Shown: positions 50,455 to 59,091 of the stretch, one piece after another
Layout of the letters: each line of letters starts with the position of its first letter
Position numbering within the stretch: the stretch's first letter is position 1
Assembly: GCA_045542355.1 (NCBI GenBank)
Contig: JAZQKX010000017.1
Coordinates: forward strand, 40,015 to 104,014
Direction of reading: 5' to 3'
Origin: UMGS1532 sp045542355
GTDB taxonomy: Bacteria > Bacillota > Clostridia > Oscillospirales > Acutalibacteraceae
Length of the DNA stretch: 64,000 nt
Program-made: the position numbers and the translations under genes
Notes under the pieces: generated by a model
Databases searched by the model: none
Told to the model about the DNA's origin: nothing
Seen by the model: the letters and a program-made list of their open reading frames with translations, nothing else

Positions 50455-50595
50455 TTATTCATCACCGAATGGGTCTTCGGTTTCAACCTGGGTATAACCG
50501 CTTTTATCGTTTGGAAGTCCTAAGGAAAGACCTTTGCAATAATCGGAAAGCGATTGAATTAAGCTGAATTCCGGCGTTTCGTAAGATTTATTCAT
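50455..50595 (-). CDS. 46-residue peptide of unknown function
   Basis: A short gene starting MNKSYETPEFSLIQSLSDYC and ending TEDPFGDE. AAAGGAGAGC stands 6-7 bases before the ATG, giving a strong translation signal. It begins 18 bases after the stop of the YGG-repeat surface protein gene on the same strand and is followed by a hairpin, so it is probably the last gene of that operon. The K-x-Y-x-x-P-E start resembles many short uncharacterised clostridial peptides, some of which are peptide-product precursors. No function can be given. Confidence 0.7.
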   Translation of the reverse strand: MNKSYETPEFSLIQSLSDYCKGLSLGLPNDKSGYTQVETEDPFGDE

Positions 50596-50613
50596 GTTTT
50601 CGCTCTCCTTTCT

Positions 50614-53403
50614 TTAATTAAATGTATGGCTGTCAACTCTGCCGCTGTATATGTTGGTTTGACCCACAGTTGCATAAGCACGGACAACACGGGTTACTCC
50701 ATTCTTGATTCCTTTGAAGGTAGTTAACAGGTCGTTTGCGGGTACATCAGTGTCGCGGGTGATGTACTTTTCGCTGTCTAAGGTTTCAATTTTGAAGTTC
50801 TCATCACTCTCATAAGCACTTCCAGGCGCAAACATTACACCAAGCTTAGAAACTTCTACATTGTTAGGATTGTAGAGGTGGACAAATACACGGTATACGT
50901 GCTTACCATTAATTATTTCATCGGTGACAGTTCTAAGAATAGATACGGTTGCCTCATTAGCTTCAACTGTGTCAGAAGTTTGGATTGTAAGCTCTCCGCA
51001 TCCGTAAAGAGAAATTCTACCAGGACCGCCTACTACCTGACCATCTACTAGGAAGGATTTTGCACTATCATCCACAATGGTAAAGCGTTGATCAAACTCT
51101 ACTTGCTTAGAATCTATTGTTTCACCGTTGGAATCAATGAGAGTGGTGTTGTATTTGGTTGTCTGTCTTGAATAGAGGGCGGTGATTTCGGTGTCCTCGG
51201 TTATGTCATCAGCTCCCTTGTCCCAAGCGAAAAAGTCGTATCCATAAAGAATAGGGGCTGCCTCTCTGGCATTTTTCAAATCCTGTTCACTGACAACACC
51301 GCAATCTTTTTGCACATAAGCTGTGTAGAAAACCTTGCCGTCTCGGCCTACGAAATCAACAACAAAACCGTTGAGAGTGTAAACCGCATTTACTTCCATA
51401 TCAGACTGGATTTCGCTGAAATCGGTAACATCCCAAGTGGGAGCTATCTGGTCGTAGCCCTCCTTGTGGGGAACTTCGGGGATGTTGGTGAGGGTCGCGT
51501 TCCATTCAACCTCGCGTATGGTGTATTCCGCACCGTCTACCATAAAGGTTACGGTAAGCATTTTTCCCTCCTCTACAATTACAGCAACAGCTGTAGAGGG
51601 CTTATAGTTATCCATTTCGGAATACCTTATGTAGTATGTTCCTGAGGCGAAGGTAGCGTTTGCATCGGTTACAGGGGCGAATGAGATATTATCTGAGCTT
51701 ATATCCATACCGCTTGTGAGTCCCAGAATTTGACCGTCTGCTTTTCCCTTGACGGTTTCGGCTGTGGTGCTGAAAAGCAAAGGCTTAGGAGCCGACTGCT
51801 CAGCCTTTTCGATTGTATAATTAAGTGTAACATTTACTCCGCTCAAGGTGAGCTTAGCAGAGGCTGTACCTGCGTTTACATTGTTGGAATATGCGATTTC
51901 TGCCTTTTCGCCTTTCCAGCCTGAGGAATAAACCACCTTGGCTGCCTTTATCTCCTTGCCGTTATATACCCTGCTGACACTGTTGTCGAGAGTAAGGGTA
52001 GCGGTTTCCGACTCATTTGAATCATAGCTACAAGTGATAGAAATAACATCGGTGGTATCGTTGGCGGTGTAGGTATAATAGTGGAGATTGTCTGCCGCAG
52101 ATAATCCACTCATCACACTGCTCATAACAGAATCACGAGCCTTTAATTTGTCTTTGTAGGCATCATATCCGGCTTTGTCTGCAAATATCAAGGAAGTAAT
52201 TTCGCTTGAGGAATTTGTTTTGTGTCGGCTGTGGGCATAAATCGAACGGTCTGAGTCACCTGTATCGGAAAAGGTGATATTGGCACCACCGCCGATTATG
52301 AGGTCAATAGTACCTGTGACATGGTAAGAGGTAAGCCATGTATTGCTGAAAATCCCAACTTCTACTTCATTGTAACAACCGCCGTAGATTCGGCGCTTAA
52401 TTGTGCCGCCCAGAATCTTAGCCACTACATTTCCTGTTAGCGCTTGTTTATCTGTTCCGCCGAAAATCTGGGAAAATTCGCCGCCTGTTACGGTGAGGTT
52501 AACGTCGCTCTTATGGTCCACAAGATTACTACCGCCATAAATGCTGTATGCCTTACCGCCGATAACATTAAAATTAACCTTACCGCCAATGGTTGCGGAT
52601 TTGCCGTTATTGGTTAATGCACTTGCATTTTCGGAGCCACCGTATATGTAAGAAGCTTTAGCGTTGCCGCCATAAGTAAAGTTGGCATCGCCGCCGATGG
52701 TGTCGTTCTGACCGCCACCGTAGAAATTACATAAGATGGAGTGGCTGGTGTTATCTAAATTGGGGTTGGCATTTCCGCCAACGGTCAGGTTGGTGTCACC
52801 CAAAACCGTTCCGCCATAGGAGCCGCCGTAGACTCTCGAATAAACACCGCCTAAAATGGTGACGTTAGTGCTTTTAACGGTGGTGTTTTCCTGTCCGCCA
52901 CCATATACCCATAAGGCAACGGCGTTGTCGTTGTAAGTGGTTTGGGTCATTGTGACATTTTCACCCATAGTAAGCTTATAGCCGTTGGCAAAAAGCTTTG
53001 CCTTGTCTGCAAATGTAAGGGTAATATTATCGAAGATTACGCTATCGTGAAGTACAACTCTGCTTAAAGCTGAAGCGTTAAGTGTGCCGCCAGTTATAGT
53101 AACTGTTTTACCGTGCTTTTTCCAGCTGTAGTTTGAAGCAAGAGTCAGCTCACCATCGATTACAACCGTACCGTTATGGTAAACCATTTCGATCGCACGG
53201 TTTAATGTTAAGAAGGGGCTATCCGCTGTGCCCTTTCCGTTATCACTTCCATTTGCAGAAACATACACAGTTGCCGCTATCTCGTCTATCAAGGTATCCT
53301 CCACTTTACCGTTAGAGTCAATATAGCCCTCTGAAAATGCTGTGAAGCTGGTTGTGGATATAAGTATCAAACAAATAAAGAGCGCAAATATTCTCTTAAG
53401 CAA
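50614..53403 (-). CDS. Secreted protein with YGG beta-helix repeats and Listeria-Bacteroides repeats
   Basis: A 929-residue secreted protein. The start is TTG 53403, 8 bases after GGAGGAG; it gives the signal peptide MLKRIFALFICLILISTTSF. A VYVSANGSDNGKGTADSPFL segment opens a parallel beta-helix-like domain (to about 430) with at least seven YGG or FGG turns such as RVYGGSYGG, NFYGGGQND and YIYGGSEN. Then come an MBG-like domain and two InlB-type repeats (TVTFMVDGAEYTIREVEW, MEVNAVYTLNGFVVDF), and a C-terminal beta domain. There is no wall anchor motif. Ligand unknown; probably adhesin-like or carbohydrate-related. Confidence 0.85.
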   Translation of the reverse strand: MLKRIFALFICLILISTTSFTAFSEGYIDSNGKVEDTLIDEIAATVYVSANGSDNGKGTADSPFLTLNRAIEMVYHNGTVVIDGELTLASNYSWKKHGKTVTITGGTLNASALSRVVLHDSVIFDNITLTFADKAKLFANGYKLTMGENVTMTQTTYNDNAVALWVYGGGQENTTVKSTNVTILGGVYSRVYGGSYGGTVLGDTNLTVGGNANPNLDNTSHSILCNFYGGGQNDTIGGDANFTYGGNAKASYIYGGSENASALTNNGKSATIGGKVNFNVIGGKAYSIYGGSNLVDHKSDVNLTVTGGEFSQIFGGTDKQALTGNVVAKILGGTIKRRIYGGCYNEVEVGIFSNTWLTSYHVTGTIDLIIGGGANITFSDTGDSDRSIYAHSRHKTNSSSEITSLIFADKAGYDAYKDKLKARDSVMSSVMSGLSAADNLHYYTYTANDTTDVISITCSYDSNESETATLTLDNSVSRVYNGKEIKAAKVVYSSGWKGEKAEIAYSNNVNAGTASAKLTLSGVNVTLNYTIEKAEQSAPKPLLFSTTAETVKGKADGQILGLTSGMDISSDNISFAPVTDANATFASGTYYIRYSEMDNYKPSTAVAVIVEEGKMLTVTFMVDGAEYTIREVEWNATLTNIPEVPHKEGYDQIAPTWDVTDFSEIQSDMEVNAVYTLNGFVVDFVGRDGKVFYTAYVQKDCGVVSEQDLKNAREAAPILYGYDFFAWDKGADDITEDTEITALYSRQTTKYNTTLIDSNGETIDSKQVEFDQRFTIVDDSAKSFLVDGQVVGGPGRISLYGCGELTIQTSDTVEANEATVSILRTVTDEIINGKHVYRVFVHLYNPNNVEVSKLGVMFAPGSAYESDENFKIETLDSEKYITRDTDVPANDLLTTFKGIKNGVTRVVRAYATVGQTNIYSGRVDSHTFN

Positions 53404-53437
53404 TGAAAACACTCCTCCATAATTTATATTCACATAT

Positions 53438-53466
53438 ATTATATACTAAGTTTCTGTAAATTTCAA
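53438..53466 (-). promoter_or_regulatory. Promoter of the YGG-repeat protein gene
   Basis: Minus strand TTGAAA (53466-53461), 17-base spacer, TATAAT (53443-53438). Confidence 0.85.
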
Positions 53467-53529
53467 GTGGTTTGTTTTTTTAAATTGCTTAAATATTTAC
53501 CGGAGCCTTGCTCTGTGTAAAAATTTGGA

Positions 53530-53558
53530 TTGAAAGGTGAGGCTTTGTATGATATACT
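53530..53558 (+). promoter_or_regulatory. Promoter of the alpha-L-rhamnosidase gene
   Basis: TTGAAA (53530-53535), 17-base spacer, TATACT (53553-53558). Confidence 0.72.
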
Positions 53559-53584
53559 GAAATACTATAGGATGGTATTTGAAT

Positions 53585-56044
53585 ATGAACACCAAGCTTT
53601 ATAACATTAAAGTTGAATATGCAAAAGAGCCTATAGGACTTAGCACCCAATTCCCACACTATTCATGGGAATTTATTTGTGATGCGCAGAATGTATTTCA
53701 GAAGAAATACAGAATCAGGGTCATAGGCTTTATAGATGAGTTGTTCTGGGATAGCGGTTGGGTGGAATCCGACAAAAGCTTTGGGATAAAGCATGAGGGC
53801 AAGGCATTAGAGCCCGACACCGAATACCGTGTTATTATTGAAGTTCAGCTTGGGGATGAAATGCTGATAGGTAATACCCGTTTCAGAACAGGTCTAATGG
53901 ACTGCATCTTCAAAAATGCCAAGTGGATTACCGCCCCCAACATGGCTAATCCCCTCTTTCGCAAAACCTTTTTCACAGGCAAACAACCCGCCTTTGCCAC
54001 CGCATACATAGCAGCGCGTGGTTTTTACGAGCTTTACATAAACGGCAAACGGGTTGGAGACCGAATACTTGCTCCCGCTATGCTCAGCCCACTGAGTTAT
54101 CCTTATGAATGCTGTGCCGACGCTTATGACGTTACCCATCTTATAGGTACTGACAACAACACTATGGGTATTATGCTGGGTAAGGGCTACTCAAAAGATG
54201 ACTACTCCCCTTTCGGGTGGGTATATGAGGGTGAGCCACGGGTATGGGCAGCGCTTTCTATCCTCTTTCAGGACGGAGACTATATGCTCATCACCACCGA
54301 CGGCAGCTGGATATGTCACAAAAGCCCCATTATTTCCTCCTCTATTTACCACGGAGAGGCCTACAATAAAAATTTAGAAATTAAGAATTGGTGCGACCCT
54401 TATATCGATACCAGCGAATGGGTTGGCTGTAAGCTGTCCGATATGGACGAGGGTGTACTCAATATGTACACAACCCCCATCCGTCAGCTCAGCCGCAAAA
54501 AATGCACCCACATGGAAGCCCGTGAGGACGAGGTTACGTTTTGTGATTGGGGGGAAAACGGCGCGGGTTATATCCGCATAAAGGTTATAGGTGAGCCTGG
54601 GACCAGAGTTATAATCACCCATTCTGAGCATGTAGATCCCGATGGCAGTCTCAACACCTTTACCAATCGGGATGCAAATGCCACGGATGTATATATTTTA
54701 AAGGGTCACGAGCTTGAGGTTTACGAGCCTCGGTTTACCTACCATTGCTTCCGCTATGCAGAAATCCGCATGGACGGTGTAGCTCAGCTTATCTCGGCAG
54801 AAAAAGTAACTATCGGCTCCGCAATTTACAATGAGAGTAGTTTCTACTGCGACGACCCCATGCTCATGCGCTTTTACGATAACGCTATGCGTTCGGTATG
54901 CTCAAATGTTATGAGCTACCCCACAAACTGTGCCGTTAATGACGAGCGCATACCCTGTCTTATGGATTCCATGGCTTATGAGGAGTTTTGTCTCCACAGT
55001 CTCGATATGCAAAGCTACTACCGCCATTGGCTGAGAAATATCAAAAACGAGACCGATGTTAACGGACATTTTCCTATTTGGGACGGCGAAATAATTACCC
55101 TGCCTAAACTGATGAGTGAGCATTTCGGTGATTCTGAAATTGAAACCGAGATGTACCCAAGAATGAAATGGGTGGTGGAAAGGAGTCTCAAAACCTATAA
55201 AGAAAACGGCTTTGTCTCCACCTTTGGTGACTGGTGCGCCCCCATTGACAACCCCGAAAGCGACTACGATAAATGCAATCGTTTTGGCGGGGAAGCAGGG
55301 CTCTGCGCCGCAATTTTCCAGCTGAATTATCTTGTAAAACTCAGCGAACGCCTCCAAAAAAGCGATGACAAAAAGCGGTTCTCCCAGCTTTTGGAATTCT
55401 ACCGAGATGAGCTTTACGAAAAGTATTTTGACGAGAAAAACTGCTGTTTTTCAGGCGGTCAGCAAACCCCGAATCTTTTAGCTCTCGGCATGGGTGTTGC
55501 CAAGCCTCAGCATCGGGACGGTATCTACACGGCTTTGAAAAAACACATCAAAGAGGTAGACAACTACCGCCACACCACCGGAATAACGGGTACCAGATAC
55601 CTGATACGTGTGTTGTCACGGGACGAGGAGGGCATGGAAATCCTCAGCCGTATGCTTCACAGCACCGAATATCCCAGTTTTGGCAGACAGGTGCTTGAAT
55701 ATGATGCCACCACACTTCACGAACAATGGCTGAATCTCGATGGTATGATGTCGGGAGACCATCCAATGTTTGCGGGAATATTCGCCGATTACTACCGAAT
55801 ATTTGCAGGAATTAGTGGTGAAGAACAATATAGTAAAATCACCATTGCCCCCAAGCTTCCCGATGGCGTAAACGAGCTTAGGTGCGTCTATCATTCCGTG
55901 AGAGGTAAAATCGGAGTATATGTGAGAAAGATTTCGGGAGTGAGCCACATCGACGTGGTAATCCCACCCAACTGCCAAGCCACCGTCATCACCCCCGAGG
56001 GTGAAGAATTCCGGCTTGGAAACGGAAAATATATACTGAAATAG
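53585..56044 (+). CDS. Alpha-L-rhamnosidase (GH78) family protein
   Basis: An 819-residue protein with N-terminal beta domains (FRKTFFTGKQPAFATAYIAA, YELYINGKRVGDRILAPAML) and an (alpha/alpha)6 barrel. The general-acid region reads AVNDERIPCLMDSMAYEEF, keeping Asp-Glu-Arg but differing from the common DERLGWTGD. The second Glu is kept in TLHEQWLNLDG. There is no signal peptide, so it acts in the cytosol on imported rhamnosides. AGGAT at 53569 serves either ATG 53585 or an in-frame TTG at 53579. No sugar transporter gene is adjacent. Confidence 0.87.
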   Translation: MNTKLYNIKVEYAKEPIGLSTQFPHYSWEFICDAQNVFQKKYRIRVIGFIDELFWDSGWVESDKSFGIKHEGKALEPDTEYRVIIEVQLGDEMLIGNTRFRTGLMDCIFKNAKWITAPNMANPLFRKTFFTGKQPAFATAYIAARGFYELYINGKRVGDRILAPAMLSPLSYPYECCADAYDVTHLIGTDNNTMGIMLGKGYSKDDYSPFGWVYEGEPRVWAALSILFQDGDYMLITTDGSWICHKSPIISSSIYHGEAYNKNLEIKNWCDPYIDTSEWVGCKLSDMDEGVLNMYTTPIRQLSRKKCTHMEAREDEVTFCDWGENGAGYIRIKVIGEPGTRVIITHSEHVDPDGSLNTFTNRDANATDVYILKGHELEVYEPRFTYHCFRYAEIRMDGVAQLISAEKVTIGSAIYNESSFYCDDPMLMRFYDNAMRSVCSNVMSYPTNCAVNDERIPCLMDSMAYEEFCLHSLDMQSYYRHWLRNIKNETDVNGHFPIWDGEIITLPKLMSEHFGDSEIETEMYPRMKWVVERSLKTYKENGFVSTFGDWCAPIDNPESDYDKCNRFGGEAGLCAAIFQLNYLVKLSERLQKSDDKKRFSQLLEFYRDELYEKYFDEKNCCFSGGQQTPNLLALGMGVAKPQHRDGIYTALKKHIKEVDNYRHTTGITGTRYLIRVLSRDEEGMEILSRMLHSTEYPSFGRQVLEYDATTLHEQWLNLDGMMSGDHPMFAGIFADYYRIFAGISGEEQYSKITIAPKLPDGVNELRCVYHSVRGKIGVYVRKISGVSHIDVVIPPNCQATVITPEGEEFRLGNGKYILK

Positions 56045-56046
56045 CC

Positions 56047-56088
56047 AAAAGTGTCGTTAGGTCGAAAGACCAAACGGCACTTTTTTTG
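56047..56088 (+). terminator. Terminator of the rhamnosidase gene
   Basis: AAAAGTGTCGTT-GGTC pairs with GACC-ACGGCACTTTT around GAAA, with small bulges, followed by T7. Confidence 0.85.
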
Positions 56089-56105
56089 CTTTATGGCATA
56101 TTATA
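56079..56105 (+). promoter_or_regulatory. Candidate sigma-K promoter of the spore-associated pair
   Basis: AC (56079-56080), 16 bases, CATATTATA (56097-56105), which fits CATANNNTA. It is 34 bases before the start codon. A short motif, so chance matches are common. Confidence 0.35.
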
Positions 56106-56138
56106 GTATGAACAAATGATTGAGAAAGGGTGTAAAAT

Positions 56139-56684
56139 ATGGAAAAATCCATTGAAGATTATAAACGAGAGCTTATGGAACTTTATCACAGCCGTAAGGC
56201 AATACCTGTAAATACACAGGATGTACGACCACCTGAGGTGGATGAAAATATAGGAACAAGACCTACGCTTCAGCTACCTGAGGAGATTGTTCCTGAGCCT
56301 GAATCCTATACAGGTCGAGGAGGCCTTACCATAGCCCTTACCCATTCCCGCGGACTTTACCCTGTATCAGGCGCTAATGTTACGGTATTGCAGGGAGACA
56401 GAACGATAGAAAGGGAGGTTACCGACCTTAGCGGAAAAACAGGCAGAATCATGCTACCTGCTCCCTCAAAAATTTATTCCGAATCACCTGGCGAAAACTA
56501 CAGAGATGTTGCCGCATTTTACGATATACGAATCGATGCCGATGGCTTTTTGCCTGTGAGAATAGAGGGTGTGCCCATTTTTGACGGAGTCAACACCACC
56601 CAGCCCTTAGACCTTACCTACATTGCCGCGGCGGGAAACAACCAGCCTATTACAATAAAATTTGACAACAGCTACACGCTGTAA
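56139..56684 (+). CDS. Uncharacterised protein with a carboxypeptidase-regulatory-like domain
   Basis: A 181-residue protein without signal peptide or membrane segment. The first 60 residues are polar and Pro-rich; residues 60-165 look like a beta-sandwich of the CnaB or carboxypeptidase-regulatory type (GGLTIALTHSRGLYPVSGAN, YDIRIDADGFLPVRIEGVPI). It starts 12 bases before the SpoIID-like gene and should be cotranscribed with it. A sigma-K-like promoter and the ger neighbours suggest a spore coat or cortex role. Function unknown. Confidence 0.72.
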   Translation: MEKSIEDYKRELMELYHSRKAIPVNTQDVRPPEVDENIGTRPTLQLPEEIVPEPESYTGRGGLTIALTHSRGLYPVSGANVTVLQGDRTIEREVTDLSGKTGRIMLPAPSKIYSESPGENYRDVAAFYDIRIDADGFLPVRIEGVPIFDGVNTTQPLDLTYIAAAGNNQPITIKFDNSYTL

Positions 56685-56696
56685 AGGAGAGACATC

Positions 56697-58052
56697 ATGG
56701 CAGTAATAACACCGTTTATACCCGAAACTATAACCGTGCATTTAGGGAGACCCGACGAACCTGCGGAAAATGTTACGGTTTCTTTTCCCGATTACATTAA
56801 AAATGTTGCTTCCAGCGAAATCTACCCCACCTGGCCCGAGAGTGCATTAAGAGCAAATATATACGCCATAATCAGCTTCGCCCTTAACCGTTATTTCACC
56901 GAGTGGTATCCCTCCCGTGGCTATGACTTCGATATAACCTCCTCAACCACAGTTGATCAGGCGTTCAAAAAGGATAGGGATATTTTCGATAATATCAGCG
57001 AAATTGTGGATGAGATATACAACGATTATGTAGTTCGTCGGGGACAGATTCAGCCATACTTTACCCAGTTCTGCAACGGCACCACCGCGAGATGCGAGGG
57101 GCTTTCCCAATGGGGTACGGTGGGCCTGGCGGAAAGAGGACTCATTCCTTACGAAATTCTGCAATACTACTACGGCGACGATATCGATATTGTAAGAAAC
57201 GCTCCTGTGGCGGATATCGAGGAATCCTATCCAGGAGTACCTTTAGCTGTGGGGGTTGCCGGAAATGATGTTAGCGTTATACAAAAACAGCTTAACCGCA
57301 TAGGGAGAAACTACCCCGCCATTCCAAGAATCTCCAACACCGACGGACTTTTCGATGCCGAGACCGAGGAGGCGGTAAGAACTTTTCAGCAAATCTTCGA
57401 CCTACCGCCAACGGGCACTGTGGATAAAGCCACCTGGTATAAAATCAAAAGATATTTCACCGCTATAACCCGATTGGGTGAACTGGTAACCGAGGGACTT
57501 ACATACGAGGATATAGCCACCCCATACCCCGGTGAGCTGAAAGAAGGGATGAGCGGAACTCCCATAAAGCTGTTGCAATATTATCTCAACATCTTAGCCT
57601 ATTTCAATCCCGCCCTTAACACCATCACCTCCGACGGGGTTTTCGGCACCGAAACCCTTAACGCAGTAAAGGTTTTCCAAGAGGAATACGGACTTCCCCA
57701 GACGGGAATAGTAGACCGCAGAACATGGAACAGGCTCACCGAGGTCTATAACGAAACCATCCGTCTTTTGCCCGAGGGCTACGAAAGAGGCAAAGCCAAG
57801 CTGTTTCCGGGATATCTTATAACCCCAGGCGCCAGAGGCGAGGATGTTCGCGACCTGCAGAGCTACCTGGATTTCATAGCACAAAATATAAGAGAGCTTC
57901 CGAGGGTAACCCCCGACGGAATATTTGGCCCCCAGACCTTAGCGGCGGTCAATGCATTTCAGAATCTTTTTGGTCTACCCCAGACCAGATATGTGGGAGC
58001 CGTTACATGGGATGCCATAAGAAGCCAGTATGACGCTCTGTTGGAGGAATAA
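56697..58052 (+). CDS. SpoIID-like protein with three peptidoglycan-binding repeats
   Basis: A 451-residue protein. The N-terminal third resembles SpoIID/amidase enhancer: FPDYIKNVASSEIYPTWPES with Glu41 in the position of the essential SpoIID Glu, then ANIYAIISFALNRY and GTTARCEGLSQWGTVGLAER. Three PG_binding_1 repeats follow (about 190-250, 280-340, 375-445), each with the pattern DGxFGxxTxxAVxxFQ. There is no signal peptide, unlike SpoIID, so it may be assembled on the spore surface from the mother cell. It converges on gerAB with only 7 bases between the two stops. Confidence 0.82.
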   Translation: MAVITPFIPETITVHLGRPDEPAENVTVSFPDYIKNVASSEIYPTWPESALRANIYAIISFALNRYFTEWYPSRGYDFDITSSTTVDQAFKKDRDIFDNISEIVDEIYNDYVVRRGQIQPYFTQFCNGTTARCEGLSQWGTVGLAERGLIPYEILQYYYGDDIDIVRNAPVADIEESYPGVPLAVGVAGNDVSVIQKQLNRIGRNYPAIPRISNTDGLFDAETEEAVRTFQQIFDLPPTGTVDKATWYKIKRYFTAITRLGELVTEGLTYEDIATPYPGELKEGMSGTPIKLLQYYLNILAYFNPALNTITSDGVFGTETLNAVKVFQEEYGLPQTGIVDRRTWNRLTEVYNETIRLLPEGYERGKAKLFPGYLITPGARGEDVRDLQSYLDFIAQNIRELPRVTPDGIFGPQTLAAVNAFQNLFGLPQTRYVGAVTWDAIRSQYDALLEE

Positions 58053-58059
58053 TATAAAA

Positions 58060-59091
58060 TTATTCCGTTCCTTTTTTAAAGGCATTATTAATAATTAGCA
58101 CAACTGGGATTACCAACTCAATAGCCAACACAAGTACATTTATCCACCCTGCAGTAAAGAGTCCTCCACCAAGACGCGACACGCCAAGCAGTGCTATCAA
58201 AGGCAACAGCACATACATGAGGATTTTGAAATTTCTACCCAGCACCATGGCAAGTCGAAAGGTAACATTTATAAGCAATGAGGTTTTTATAAGGGCGCAT
58301 ATAAAATACACAGCATAGCTTAGCCCCTCCATACGGCTATAGCCTCTGCCGAAGCTGACCATCTCGCTCACCGAGATATAAGGATAATCCAGCCTTGTAG
58401 AAAGTCCCCCCAGCACCGCTAACACGTTCAAAAAGCTGACCCCTAAAAGCAGTGCGCCTAAAATCAATCCCCCGTACTGCTGGGATACCGCCTTTTTACT
58501 GCTTTCCAGAAAAAGCACAAGAAGTATTCCCTGACCGAGACTTTGAATAAACACACCTGCTCCCTGACGGAATATGGCGGGAACATCGGGGGTCAGCACT
58601 CGGTTAAGGTATTCGCTTTTCATGTTGGGAATTGAGAATATGAGCATTATCACCAGCACCCCAAACAGGATCACAAATCCCAAAAGGGAAAACAGATACA
58701 GCACCTTAGGTCTTGAGAGTCCCAAAAGGAAGCCCAAAGCCACAAAAATCCCTGTTATAACATAAAGCGAAGTGTTGGGAAGTCGCATGGTGTCGATGAA
58801 AAGGGTGTAGTCTCTGCAACAGATGATAAGAGAAAATATTGAGAGAAGCAGAAGCGGTATCGCAACCGCCTTTCCGAATTTTCCCGAAAGTGCGCCCCCC
58901 TTTTTCCCGCTTAAAAGTTTTCCATATATTCCGTAATAGATAAAGGCGGGTATCAACGCTAAAATCAGTGCATATATCCCACTCTCCGCATCGGCACCCG
59001 AGGGAAAAGTCAGCAGAGTATTGCCCAAAATAAAGAGAGCTATCAGGCAAACACCGTGGCGATGATAGGTTATTTTATTTTCTGCTATCAC
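58060..59091 (-). CDS. gerAB: Spore germination permease GerAB
   Basis: A 343-residue membrane protein with about ten helices, of the endospore germination permease family related to amino acid transporters. Segments such as YHRHGVCLIALFILGNTLLT and the later LDYPYISVSEMVSFGRGY are typical. It forms the germinant-binding B subunit in the inner spore membrane. The start is GTG 59091 immediately after the gerAC stop, implying coupling. It is the third gene here, giving an A-C-B order. Confidence 0.92.
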   Translation of the reverse strand: MIAENKITYHRHGVCLIALFILGNTLLTFPSGADAESGIYALILALIPAFIYYGIYGKLLSGKKGGALSGKFGKAVAIPLLLLSIFSLIICCRDYTLFIDTMRLPNTSLYVITGIFVALGFLLGLSRPKVLYLFSLLGFVILFGVLVIMLIFSIPNMKSEYLNRVLTPDVPAIFRQGAGVFIQSLGQGILLVLFLESSKKAVSQQYGGLILGALLLGVSFLNVLAVLGGLSTRLDYPYISVSEMVSFGRGYSRMEGLSYAVYFICALIKTSLLINVTFRLAMVLGRNFKILMYVLLPLIALLGVSRLGGGLFTAGWINVLVLAIELVIPVVLIINNAFKKGTE

